DNA from: Ovis canadensis
Lineage: Eukaryota > Chordata > Mammalia > Artiodactyla > Bovidae
Reading direction: 5' to 3'
Length of the DNA stretch: 64,000 bases
NCBI RefSeq assembly: GCF_042477335.2
Contig: NC_091255.1
Span: 45,052,501 to 45,116,500, forward strand
The notes under the pieces are model-generated. The model worked only from the letters and a program-made list of their open reading frames with translations. It made no database searches and was not told where the DNA came from. Both the position numbers and the translations under genes were made by a program. Below are positions 15,715 through 26,025 of this stretch, piece by piece. Numbering within the stretch: position 1 is the first letter of the stretch; the number at the start of each line of letters is the position of its first letter.

Positions 15715-15930
15715 AGTGAAGATGCTAATGAAGCACCTACTGTGCACAAGGCTTGTGCCAGAAGCTTTCACAGGCACAGTCCCACTTAATCTTCTCAGCT
15801 GCCTGGCAAAAGCAGTGCCATTATTATCCCACTTTCCAGGTGAGAAAACAGACTCAAGAGGTTCAACAGCTTCCCCTAAAGGCCTCCAATGAATGTGTTT
15901 CAGAGTTTAGCCTTCTGAATCCCTGGCCTG
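15715..15930 (-). repeat. MIR
   Basis: AGCACCTACTGTGCACAAGG ... ATTATTATCCCACTTTCCAG ... GAGGTTCAACAGCTTCCCCT. Confidence 0.8.
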
Positions 15931-16104
15931 TGGCCCTTTCACCATCCCATGGCTTCTAAGATTGAAATGGGGAGAAGGCAGGGAGGATGCCAGGCTTAGC
16001 TTTCCCCCTTGTTCCCAGATCAGCTCTGTGTCCTTAGAGATACCAGTGTTTCATAAAGTAGGACACGTGTGCAAACACCCAGGCACATGTATGCACATTT
16101 CTGA

Positions 16105-16290
16105 GCGTTAACCCTGACTTTGACATTTACTATGTATCTTCAGCTAAGTCATTTGCCCTCTCTGAGGTTCATTTTCCTCATGTATAAAAATGGAGCTAAG
16201 CATATGTAACTTTCAGGGTTCCTGAGGAAATTAAATAACACTTAACACAAAGCTTGGCACAGTGATGGAGCTCCACAAACTATCCTGTCA
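16105..16290 (+). repeat. MIR
   Basis: AGCTAAGTCATTTGCCCTCT ... TTCCTCATGTATAAAAATGG ... TTAAATAACACTTAACACAA. Confidence 0.8.
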
Positions 16291-16557
16291 GTTCTAGATG
16301 AAACCAGTCTGTGCACAGTTAGGACACTCCTCAGTTGACCTTGGGAGTGCTAGGTGCCCTCCATGGGCCCAAAGTTTACCTTTTCGCCTAACGAGGGGAG
16401 TTCTCATATATACAATTCCTCCCTCTACTTGGAAAGTCCTTTCTTGATTCCAACCTAAGTCTGCCATGCTTCAGATGTAATGGAAGGACAGCCGCCTGGG
16501 ACAGAGCCATGTGCTGGGCCTTAGTCCCAGCAGAAGGGAAGAGGGCGGAGTTTAACA

Positions 16558-16910
16558 CAGGCATACCTTGTTTTGTCATACTTACACTTTATTACACTTC
16601 ACAGATACTGCCTTTTTTTTTTTTTTTTTTTACAAATTGAAGATTCATGGCAACCTCAGGTTAAGCAAGTCTATTAGCACCATTTTCCCAACAGTAGTAT
16701 TTTTTAATTAAGGTACGTGCATTTTTTTAGACATAATGCTATTGTACACTTAATAGACTACAGTAGAGTGTGAACAACTCTAGTACAGCATAAACATAAC
16801 TTTTCCATGCACTGGGAAACCAAAAAATTTGTGTGTCTCACTTTATTGCAATATCCGTTTTTACTGTGATGGAGTAGAACCAAACCCAAAATATCTCAGA
16901 GGTATGCCTG
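16558..16910 (+). mobile_element. Non-autonomous Tigger (Tc1/mariner) DNA transposon
   Basis: It is bounded by inverted ends CAGGCATACCT and AGGTATGCCTG, 353 bases apart. The interior ACAAATTGAAGATTCATGGC, AGCAAGTCTATTAGCACCAT and TGCACTGGGAAACCAAAAAA matches the two ends of Tigger1-type elements with the transposase deleted. A poly-T interrupts it at about 16614. No transposase frame remains. Confidence 0.85.
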
Positions 16911-17149
16911 AATCTTTTAGTTACTAATCAGCTAAAGAGCTGCTTCTTCACATCTACATACTTGCAGTATTTCATTAATTTGTGTTGCCAATATAACAGG
17001 AATATATTTCCATATTTATTGCAAGGCTAGAGAACAGCATCCTATATTTATCTTATATCCAGCCACTATACCAATATTTTCCTACTTCTGGAATATTTTC
17101 CCCCTGAGGGCTCCTAAGTTTTCTAGGTATACAATCAGGTATCAGTAAA

Positions 17150-17386
17150 GGAGGGGGGAGGGCTTCCCCAGTGGCTCAGTGGTATAGAATCTGCCTGCAA
17201 TGCAGGAGACACAGGAAACCCGGGTTCGATCCCTGGGTTGAGAAGATCCCTTGGAGAAGGGCATGGCAACCCACTCCAGTATTCCTGCTTGTAGAATCCC
17301 ATGGACAGAGGAGCCTGGCGGGCTACCAGGAGTCCATGGGGTTGCAAAGAGTTGGACACGACTGAAGCAACTTGGCACACATGCAC
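17150..17386 (+). repeat. Bov-tA SINE with intact B box
   Basis: CTTCCCCAGTGGCTCAGTGG, then a B box GGTTCGATCCC, then CCACTCCAGTATTCCTGCTT. Target-site duplication ATCAGTAAA at 17141-17149 and 17387-17395. Confidence 0.93.
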
Positions 17387-17616
17387 ATCAGTAAAAGAAA
17401 TCTCTTTTTTTTCCTCTGCTTTTTTTGTCTAGCAGGAGGGATTCTGGGGTTACAGCAGAGGTAATCATTCACGAATGAAGAAGTCAGGAACCTTAGCTGC
17501 CTCTGTATGGATTCTGGCCCAGGCAGGTTCTGGATGATCATACTTTCGGATATCTTCACGTCTGGGGTACTCAGAAGGCTGTCCTGGAAACACAGTTGGA
17601 AGTCCTCACCTCTTCC

Positions 17617-18390
17617 AAACAGTAAATGCTGGAGAGGGTGTGGAGGAAAGGGAACCCTCTTGCACTGTTGGTGGGAATGCAAATTGATATAGCCACTATG
17701 GAGAACAGTATGGAGACCCCTTCAAAAACTAGGAATAAAACGAACTACCCTGTGACCCAGCAATCCCACTACTAGGATTATGCTGAGAAAACCATAATTC
17801 AGAAAGACACATGTCCTCCAATGATCACTGCAGCACTCTTTACGATAGCCAGGACATGGAAACAACCTAGATGTCCACTGACAGATGAATGGATAAAGAA
17901 GTTGAGGTACATATATACAATGGACTATTACTCAGCCATAAGAAGGAATGAATGTGGGTCAGTTGAATTGAGGTGGATACGCCTACAGCCTGTTAGAGAG
18001 AATGAAGCAAGTCAGAAAGAGAAAAATAACACGTCTTAATGCATATATATGGAATCCAGAAAAATGGTACTGATGGAACTATTTGTTAGGAATAGAGACA
18101 GATCACAAACTTGGGGATACAGCGGCGGAAGAAGAGGGTGGGACAAATTGAGAGAGTAGCATTGACATATATACCCTGCCATGTGTAAATGAGTTAGCGA
18201 GAAGCTGCTGTATAACATAAGCAGCCCAGCCTGGCCCCCTGTGATGACCTAGAAAGGTGGGATGGCAGGGGTGGGGGGAGGCTCAGGAGGGAGGGGATAT
18301 ATATACACATATATATGACTGATTTGTATCGTTGTATGGCAGAAACCAACACAACATTGTAAGGCAATTATCCTCCAAATAAAAAAGAAA
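17617..18390 (+). mobile_element. 5'-truncated ruminant L1 (ORF2 tail and 3' UTR)
   Basis: CTTGCACTGTTGGTGGGAAT, ATGTCCACTGACAGATGAAT and CAATGGACTATTACTCAGCC are the L1 ORF2 end, followed by a 3' UTR and an A-rich tail. The target-site duplication is about GAAGTCCTCACCTCT (17599) against GAAGTCCTTACCCTT (18391). The frame is broken by stops. Confidence 0.9.
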
Positions 18391-18639
18391 GAAGTCCTTA
18401 CCCTTTAGCCAGTGTCCTGCACAACTCCCTCCCCTCCACAGAAAGCAGCGCTGTCAGCCCACCACTCTCGCCATGGGGTGTTTGGGGAAGACAGTTGTCT
18501 GGAGTTCTCACAGGTGGAGACCAGCAGAGGAACAGGGATGACTGTAGAAGATCCCGCAGGGACAGAGACAGAAAAGGCTTTTCTTGCTTGGCAGTCAGAG
18601 ATAATACAACTAATCCTTGCTGAATCCTGATTGTATTTA

Positions 18640-18970
18640 GAGGCTATTGTGTTTTAACCCATTTAGTTCTCATCACCCTAAGAAGCACAGGCTATTAATT
18701 ATTATCTTCATTTTCCAGATGAGGAAGGTGAGGTACAGAGAGGTTAGGAAACATGCCCAAATTACACAATGTTATAAACCAATGTTCGGTTCAGTTCAGT
18801 CGCTCAGTCGTGTCCGACTCTTTGCGACCCCAGGAATCGCAGCACGCCAGGCCTCCCTGTCCATCACCATCTCCTGGAGTTCACTCAGACTCACGTCCAT
18901 TGAGTCTGTGATGCCATCCAGCCATCTCATCCTCGGTCGAACCAATGTTACCTCAGTTTAAAAAAAGGAA
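18640..18970 (-). repeat. MIR interrupted by a SINE
   Basis: ATTATTATCTTCATTTTCCA ... AGAGAGGTTAGGAAACATGC in reverse MIR order, split by the Bov element at 18787-18939. Confidence 0.7.
18787..18939 (-). repeat. Bov-A/Bov-tA-family SINE
   Basis: CAGTCGCTCAGTCGTGTCCG then TCCATCACCATCTCCTGGAG and GCCATCCAGCCATCTCATCC. Perfect 10-base duplication AACCAATGTT at 18777-18786 and 18940-18949. Confidence 0.9.
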
Positions 18971-19179
18971 GAGAAAAGGAACTTGCCTATGGTCATAGAG
19001 TTGGACTTGAGCTTGGGCACCTGGCTCTTTATGTTTTTTTGTTCCTGGGGATGACTATACTCTTCATTATGTGGTAAGTTGGTAGATCAGAGGAGGACTG
19101 AGGCAAAGGAATGGGTCACCGTACATGCTGGCATACCTGGTGTATTTCACAGCACAGCTAGGGCTGGCTCTGTCTCATG

Positions 19180-19290
19180 ACCTTCTGAGATATCATTCTG
19201 ATCATTATTCCCACTGCACGGGTGAGGACATAAAGATCCAGAAGTTAAAGTGACTTGCCCAGAGCCTCCCAGCTGAGTGCCTGCATTCTA
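19180..19290 (-). repeat. MIR fragment
   Basis: ATCATTATTCCCACTGCACG ... AAGTGACTTGCCCAGAGCCT. Confidence 0.65.
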
Positions 19291-19299
19291 GGGACTCCA

Positions 19300-20600
19300 T
19301 GAAGTCCCTCTGGACAAGGAAACACATTTTATTTTCCAAGGAGCCAGGGGAAATAGTTCATATTGTTTAGATGGGGCTGCCAAGGGGCTGGGAGTGGGAG
19401 GAAGTTGAAAGCAAGGATGAGTCCTAGGGCAGATTCAGGCCTTGGGGGAGAGGAGGGAGAGGAGGGAGAGGGGAACGTCACCAGGGGTGGGAGCAGCCTC
19501 CATCAGTGGGTCCAGCTGATCCCGTGGGCTTGGGGAATGTGACAGGAGCCCAGCAGAGGCATGTCAGCAGCCTCCCGCAGTCTGGTTTCCCCCAGGATCT
19601 GTTGGAGCAAAGAATTCCCAGTGGCTTCAGGGCTGGGAGGAGGAGTCTGCAGCAGGCCCCAGCTTGCAGGGGCAGAGAAAGCAGCTCCTGGGGCCAATCC
19701 TAGGAGTGGTCTGGTGGCTCTGTGGCAGACTTGGTGGGCAGTGGGAGGGGTAGGACCTGGACAAGGGTCTCATGGCCCTATCCATGCTTAGTCCTGGCCT
19801 GCCATCCCAAAGAGAGTGGGAGCCCCAGGCCTGGGGAGAGGGGGCGTCCAGCAGAGAAAGGAAGCCCTGAAGGGGAAGCCCCTCAGTCGGAGAGGGGAGC
19901 CGGTGCCCTGCTCTCTGGCAACCTCCAGTCTGAGGAAGGAGCACGGGTCCTGACATGCCAGGTGAAACAGGCCAGGGAACATGATCACAGGGACGGGCTG
20001 CCAGGCCCGAGGGGATTGCAGAGCAGGGTCCCCCCAAGGAGCCTCGTGATCGGAGTGGGATTATCTAGATGTCATGCTCCTGGCCTCATGATTCGGCCTG
20101 TTATTCATCAGCTTGAAGTGGGGAAGGGGAGAGGATGGGGGGCTAAAGGCGAGAGTGGAAGTCCTCAGGCCCGCCAAAGATCTGACCCAAAACTCATCTG
20201 AACTCTTGAAAGGGCACGGTTCAGATGAAGCTCAGAGGAATATATTCCACAGAAAGTGGAAATGAAGTAATCTCTCCATTTGGGGGCCAGAGAGGCTGAA
20301 GGCCTGGCTCTGTGAGAGTTTCTGTCCTCGAGAAACCTTGATGTTTAGAGGAGCTTGAGGCCAACTCCTTTCCCTTCCTGGGCTGGCAGACACATCCCCT
20401 GGGCTGCCAGTGGGGCTGAGGACCTTAGAGATGAGACATCAAGCTGTGGGGGTTGAAAAGGCATCCAGTCTCGTGGGAAATGCAAAGCCCTGTACTCTGA
20501 GAACTTCCAGTCTGACAGAAGACACAGGCTGCGCTGCAGTGCCCCAGACTGGAGTGGAAAGTGCTGGTAGACACACAGCAACCCCTTACACACACACACA
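19300..20600. other. Intergenic DNA, no gene seen
   Basis: GC-rich and free of young repeats. The segment 20040-20110 has GTGGGATTATCTAG and CTGTTATTCATCAGC, possible homeodomain/PITX-type cores of low weight. A short CA run is at 20587-20601. Confidence 0.55.
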
Positions 20601-20624
20601 GACGCACAGAGATTTAGGAAGGGA

Positions 20625-20700
20625 AATTATCTAAGCTTCAGAGGGGGTGTGTAACTTGCCCAAGGTTATACAGCAAGCAGAAACCGAGCAGTGCTTTCCT
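20625..20700 (-). repeat. MIR fragment
   Basis: GGGTGTGTAACTTGCCCAAG and GTTATACAGCAAGCAGAAAC. Confidence 0.6.
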
Positions 20701-20924
20701 CACCACCCCGTGACCCCCGCAACCCCTCCTCCTTGAGTTGCCGTCAGGGCCAGGGCGCAGAAGGCTCAGTGGAGCCATCTGGGAGGACAGCCTTTGGGTT
20801 CCTGTGCCAGGCCTGGAATCTGTGGCTACCTCTGAGCCACCGGATGTGCCAGGAACGGCTGGGACGAGAGCTCTTGCTAGAGCTCGGGAAGGGAAGCAGG
20901 CAAGGCTTCAGGGAACAAAGCAAA

Positions 20925-21025
20925 TAAATTCATAATCAAATTATCAGATTCTGTGGCCATTCAGCCATTCAGTCTCCCTCACCAACTGCTTACCAGGGAA
21001 ATATTCCCAGAAAACAGATCAACAG
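20925..21025. promoter_or_regulatory. Candidate enhancer patch with AT cores
   Basis: AAATAAATTCATAATCAAAT and ATTATCAG lie beside a repeated GCCATTCAGCCATTCAG in otherwise GC-rich, repeat-free DNA. Weak evidence. Confidence 0.25.
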
Positions 21026-21029
21026 CCAG

Positions 21030-22480
21030 GAAAAGGGGATGGGAATGAGAAGTGAATGGGAGAAGCTCACACACAGGGAAGCTAGTCTGTATTTCTGGGG
21101 ATGTTGCAGTCTGTTTCCGCATATGTTTAAGTCCCTGGGCATTTCCTTCTTGGTTCATCCCTCTGTGTCATACTTTTCTCTGTGAGTGTGTAATCTGGAG
21201 TGTACTTCTCCAAATATGTCCGCGTACAACCGTGGAAGGCTCACGTGTCTCGTGTGCGGTTCTGCCCACTCCATGTGCACCGATGTGCTCACCTATCTGC
21301 GCACGCACTTTGTTGCGTGGCAGTGTGTGTACTTATGATGGCCCCATGCTCGGGTCCTCACATCTGTCTGTTTCTGTGCATTTGTCTGGGGCTTTTGTAC
21401 TTTGAGGTTTAGGGTAGAAGAAACTTTAATTCCTTGCTTTTAAGCAATCTGAGCTGGCCAGGAAAGGGAGAAGGGGAGGCATGAAGAGGCGGCCACTTTT
21501 CTCTCTGTAACTTTCTTCATCTTGGAAGGGGAGAGACAGCAGTCGCCCAGGGACTTGCTGCCAGAATTTCTCCCTGGCTGCCCCAGGTACGACGGCAATG
21601 CTACTCGGAGAAGGGGTGAAGGAAAAGCACTGGAGAGGGGAGACTAGAACTGAAGGGCCCCTCCTCTTCACCCTTCCTTGACCTGGGAGAAGCCAGGAGA
21701 CAGATGGGAGAGAGGGGAAGATATGAAAAAGAAATACTTTGGGGTCCGTGAAGTTTTCTTTACCACCCTAATTGTTAAAACATTACTCATCTCTTGGAAC
21801 AGAGGTTCCCAGGCGAAGGGCGGGGGGCGGTTACAGGAGTTTTTGCAGAGGCCTGAAGCCCATCCCCACACATTGGTCTTGGCCACTGCCTTTCCCCACC
21901 TTGCTCGCCAGCCCCCTCTTGGCACCATCACCTTCCCCCAGGCCAAATGAGCCCTGGCAAGGAAAGGGTTATCCCAGGTGAAAATTAGGGGTGGGAAACA
22001 CCTGCAAGATGCTTTTCTGAAGGAATAAGCTTCAGTGGCCCCAAGGACAGAAAGCTGAGAGGAGACAATGGCAAGAGCTGAGGTTAGACACCAGGCAGAG
22101 CTAGAAAGCTGATTATCAGATCAGGGGAGGAGAAAGAAGGGTGTATCGTTACCTGCTTGGAAGCAAGAAGTAAGTTTTGTCCTCTCTGTCCTTTCCCCTC
22201 TCTACCGACATCCCTTATACATTCTGGGGAAGTCCTTGATCTCTAAGGCCTCATCTACACAAGCCTCAGCTACCCGGATAACATTCCATTGACTCTGGAT
22301 ACAATCCCAGAGGCAAGTTCAGGCATCCAAACCCAAGTGAGGTTTGGAGCTGAGTAATCAGCTGCTAGGGATATGCAGACCTTTTGTCGGGGGAACAACC
22401 AGCTCCCCACCCCCATCTTGCTGGAAAGATCTGGGGTGGGGGAGGAGCAATCTGTCACTCTATCTTCCCAGCCCTCTCCC
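21030..22480. other. Intergenic DNA, no gene seen
   Basis: No recognised repeats. An isolated CCCTAATTGTTAAAACATTA at about 21766 is a minor homeodomain-like cluster. Confidence 0.55.
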
Positions 22481-22499
22481 ACCTACACAAGCTCCCTCT

Positions 22500-22740
22500 T
22501 CCCACCTGCAAGTAATTTGGCCAATGGGAGGGCAGTTCAGATGGCAGTGTGGAATCCCTCTAGATCTGTGTGTGCTTGGTGGGGAGGGGGCTAACTCCTT
22601 TTCCCCCAGACCCCCTGTGCCCTTTCTCTCTTCACAGCAGCAAATTACTTGTAATTATCTCACATTGCAAGCCTTCAGGAGCTGCTCCCCAAATTGCTTT
22701 AATTGAATTAATTGAATCTCATTTTGTTGGGGGAGAGATG
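22500..22740. promoter_or_regulatory. Strongest candidate DLX3-DLX4 intergenic enhancer
   Basis: Within 22642-22720 there are CAAATTAC, TTGTAATTATC, TTTAATTG and AATTAATTG, at least five ATTA/TAAT cores in 80 bases; GTAATTTGGCCAAT precedes at about 22511. The surroundings are GC-rich and free of repeats. Clustered TAATT sites are what DLX/MSX/LHX-type homeodomains bind, so auto- or cross-regulation is plausible. It lies about 2.1 kb beyond the candidate DLX4 poly(A) signal. Confidence 0.5.
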
Positions 22741-23024
22741 GGGAACATGTCTTAAAATAGCCTTGGGGGAGAGGGAAGAACAGCCCCAAGTCAGTTTTCT
22801 TGTGGCTGAGACCCATGCAACTGAGAGAGTGAGCTCTAGGCACAGCTGCTGGTGCTTCTACATTTAAGACCTTGCCTGTGTCTGGCTCTCAGGGGTGCTG
22901 ATCCAGGATGTGTGGAATTCTCTAGTCTTCAGCCCCCTTTCTCCTGCTTGCTCTGAATGGATGGCAGTGGCAGTATGAACTCAGCCTCGCTGTGACCCCT
23001 CCTCTTCAATACATACAGCAGCTA

Positions 23025-23265
23025 TAAACACCATTTATTATTAATGAGTGCTTACTATGTTCCAGGCACCATGTCAAACATGTTACAAGCACTATCTCTT
23101 TCCAACATCACAACCACACTGGGAAGCAGGTCCTATTAAAGTTCCCATCTTGGGAGAAGGAAAAGGAGGCTGAAGGAGAGGTTAAGCAACTTTCCAAAAG
23201 TCACACAGCAGAGCAGGACTCTTTGGAGGCCAAAACTCCAGTTCTAAACCATTCTATAGTGTTCC
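23025..23265 (-). repeat. MIR
   Basis: TTATTAATGAGTGCTTACTA ... AGGTTAAGCAACTTTCCAAA, reverse orientation. Confidence 0.8.
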
Positions 23266-23499
23266 CCCCTCCCCCTTAATGACCCAATTTTCCCAGAGAG
23301 GTGTCTGCACAGAAAGGAACCCCAGGCTCCCTTCCTGCAGCTCCAGTGGTTTGTGGGAAGAGAAGGGGGTGCCTCTCCCACTGAGGTCCAATCCCATCAG
23401 CTGTTATGAGCCCAGGGAAACTGGACCAGCTCCAAAGTGGACAAGGATTCCTGTTTCCGCTGGAAAGGGAGGGGGGCACTGTCAGCTCAGCTGGCCTCT

Positions 23500-23660
23500 G
23501 GCTGGAAGAGTAATTATACTCCTGCTACTTGACTTTACAACTTAGGCTGTTGTTTTAACGATGCGACTCGTGTAGGGCTGTCCAATTAATCTCGCCTTTG
23601 GAGGCTTTCCTAGATGGGGCGGTAGATGTTATCTCAGGGCTGTGGAAAGAAGAGTGCAGC
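23500..23660. promoter_or_regulatory. Candidate DLX3-DLX4 intergenic enhancer
   Basis: AGTAATTATACT (23509-23520) and TCCAATTAATCT (23581-23592) flank a CpG-containing segment, TTTTAACGATGCGACTCGTG, that is unusual in non-island DNA; retained CpGs suggest constraint. No repeat is present. Confidence 0.45.
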
Positions 23661-24589
23661 AACGTGCTGTGGGGGGAGAACAGCTGCCCTAAGGGCGTGT
23701 GGCCTCAGTGAAGACCCAGAGGAGGAACCTGGGGCTGGGGCCACCAGAAGCCAGTGGAAATGGGGGTTGGTGGCCAGGTGCAGGAGGTGTCAATGTGGAA
23801 GGAGCAGGGGTCTCTTCTCCTGGACCTTGGCTTTGGTCCACCCTGTGCCATCTGTCACCCCCAGAAGACCACTCCATGTGTGTTTTGGGGAGTAGGGGGT
23901 GGCCCCTCAGGGCCTCAGAGGGATTGACTGCAGGCCTCCTGAGGTGGGGGCCTCCCACTGCCTCCCCTACATAATACTCCAACTCGGGCTTGTCTCTATC
24001 CAGTCTGGGTTGGCGTGAAGTGCCTGGGTGGGCTTTCCAGCTTGCTAGGGAAAAGGTTTAGGTAGTAAGAGGGAAGTCTGACTTGGGAGCTTCTAGCCTG
24101 GCATTGGAGGTCCCTCCTCCAAGGCCTTGGGCCAGACTGGACTGGATTCCCTGAATTATTTGCCACCTTCTGTCCTCAACCCCCTGCTAGAGAGAGAGAG
24201 TTTGTACTATGCAGTCACTGTCCCCTGTACTTCCCTAGCCTGGCACTTACTAGACAAGTGGCTGGTCATTCTCTAGCTCCCTGTTAGCCCACAGGGACTG
24301 CCTCAGTCACCTTGATATACCTAGGACCTAACACAGAACAGGGGCTCTTTACACGTCTAGATGGAGAAGTCCAGTTCCTTCCAGGGTTTTCCTTCTCCTC
24401 TCCCTCCTGCTCCCCTTTCCACTAGGTGAGTTTGGGCCTTTCCACCCCTCAAGAGACACTTCTCCCAGGGGAGAACTGGACTGGCTCAGTGAGTGTGTCC
24501 TCTCCCAAGGTGAGCAGGAACTCTCCCTGGACTCAATGTGGACACAGAGATGTATCCGGTTCCCTCCAGAACTAGGCCAGGAGAGCATC

Positions 24590-24690
24590 TGCTATAATGA
24601 TCACTCAGACTTTGATCATTCCCAGTATTAACATCTTCTGGTTTCACACTGGTTTGTCTGAAAATGTGGACATTATTAAAACATTCCAGA
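24590..24690. promoter_or_regulatory. Candidate regulatory patch near the DLX4 3' end
   Basis: Two TGATCA palindromes (ATAATGATCACT and CTTTGATCATTC) are followed by AGTATTAACA and ACATTATTAAAAC. It may simply be unannotated 3' flank. Confidence 0.25.
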
Positions 24691-24824
24691 GCTAGAACCA
24701 GATAGCCAGGTAGAGGTAGAGGACTCAGTGCCTCTAGTTCAGTGCTGAAAGAGCCAGCTGGGAGAGAAGAGAAAGCTGAGCAATCAGCTCTAGAAGTCAG
24801 AACATGAACAGACCTCAGCCAAGG

Positions 24825-25785
24825 CCTGGGTTTCTGTTACAAACTTTAATTTCTGGATGTTCATCATATGGGGGATGCTGAGAGCTTGCAGGGGGAGTGC
24901 TGCTAGTCAGACTGGATATAAATACAAGCAGTTCCTTTGGGCTGAGTTGGCTATGAGGAGCTGAATTGCTAGGTTCACCCCATCTGTTTGGGACATCTCT
25001 ACTTAAACATCCAAGAATCTGTTTGTCCCTATTCTCCACAAAGTTTTACACTACTGAGTTCCAGAGAGTGCATGCATGTGGATTTGTTTAGGTATTCGGG
25101 ATGGGAATCAGACTCTTAATAAATACTTGTTGAACTTGATGGATAATTGGATCCATTATCTACTCAAAGTGAGAAGATATGGGGGAAAGAGGAGCTTTCT
25201 TAGGAAAGGAGCAAAAATTACCCATAGGTCCACAAAAGTCCACATTTTTGGTATCCCATCTTCTTCACAGGATGGTAAATAGATGTATCAGTTACGGGGG
25301 TAAAAAAAATCTAGAAAAATCAGTGGGTGTGTCTCAGTGGTGGTCAATTTGAAAACTCTGGATGTCCGCTTCTGTCCACGTCAATGGGCTGGGTAAGGCC
25401 CAGGGCACACAAAGAGAAAAAACACTCAGTGTTTGTTGCTGGTTGAACCCCAGACTGTAGTGGGCCTGCAGTCATTTCAAGAAGGAGTGACAAGACTAGG
25501 GGTCGTGGGAAGTCTGAACTCCAGCCAATAAGTTTTTTTCCAGAGCCGCTGACTGGAGGGAAAGTGTCCAGTCCTGGGTGGGAGTGGGGCAAAGGCCAAG
25601 GCTATTTGAGTTATGAGGCAAGGAGGAAAAGACTCACCACCCCATCCTTTTCCTCCTCTAGCTCCTCATCCTCCTGAGAACACCCATCTGTATCTGGTTT
25701 CCTCCCAGCCCAGAGAGGGTGCAGGTGGGCTGGGTCCTGCCTGGGCTCTGTAGGAGGCTGGGGCCTGACCTGCTCCTCCTCAGAC
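24825..25785 (-). other. DLX4: DLX4 3' untranslated region (candidate extent)
   Basis: No AATAAA occurs on the minus strand in the first kilobase after the stop. The first plausible signal is a variant ATTAAA (complement of TTTAAT at 24845-24850) followed by T/GT-rich sequence, implying a 3' UTR of about 960 bases. Confidence 0.45.
24845..24850 (-). terminator. Candidate DLX4 poly(A) signal ATTAAA
   Basis: TTTAAT on the plus strand reads ATTAAA on the minus strand, the commonest variant hexamer, and a TGTTCATGTTCTG-like downstream element follows within 50 bases. No better signal is nearer the stop codon. Confidence 0.45.
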
Positions 25786-26025
25786 TCACATCATCTGAGG
25801 TGGAGCTAGGACATCTGGGGAGTGATGCTGATACCAGGCTCCAAAGCTGTTGCCATAGCCACCGGTGGGCAGGGCCCCTGCCTTGGGTAGATCCCAGAAG
25901 GCTGGAAGAGGTGAACAGGGAGACAGGGAGGGGGACCTCCCAGAGAAGTCCCCTTCCTGTCCCCCAGAGTTCTGCTTCAGGAGCTTCTTATACTTGGAGC
26001 GTTTGTTCTGAAACCAGATCTTTAC
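25786..26025 (-). CDS. DLX4: DLX4 coding exon 3 (recognition helix and C-terminus)
   Basis: The acceptor is TCTCCCCATAG|GTAAAG on the minus strand. The exon codes for 79 residues from [20 protein letters not shown] to PPQMM and stops at TGA (25788-25786). The motif [14 protein letters not shown] is typical of the DLX4 C-terminus. Confidence 0.96.
   Translation of the reverse strand, partial: VKIWFQNKRSKYKKLLKQNSGGQEGDFSGRSPSLSPCSPLPAFWDLPKAGALPTGGYGNSFGAWYQHHSPDVLAPPQMM

Noticed and set aside
17161-17386. tRNA-like A and B box sequences
   Set aside because: They belong to a Bov-tA SINE; there is no intact tRNA fold or gene context. The same holds for the other Bov-tA and CHR copies.
17821-18039. 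Open frame with ITAALFTIARTWKQPRCPLT-type residues
   Set aside because: This is the decayed C-terminal end of L1 ORF2, not a host gene.
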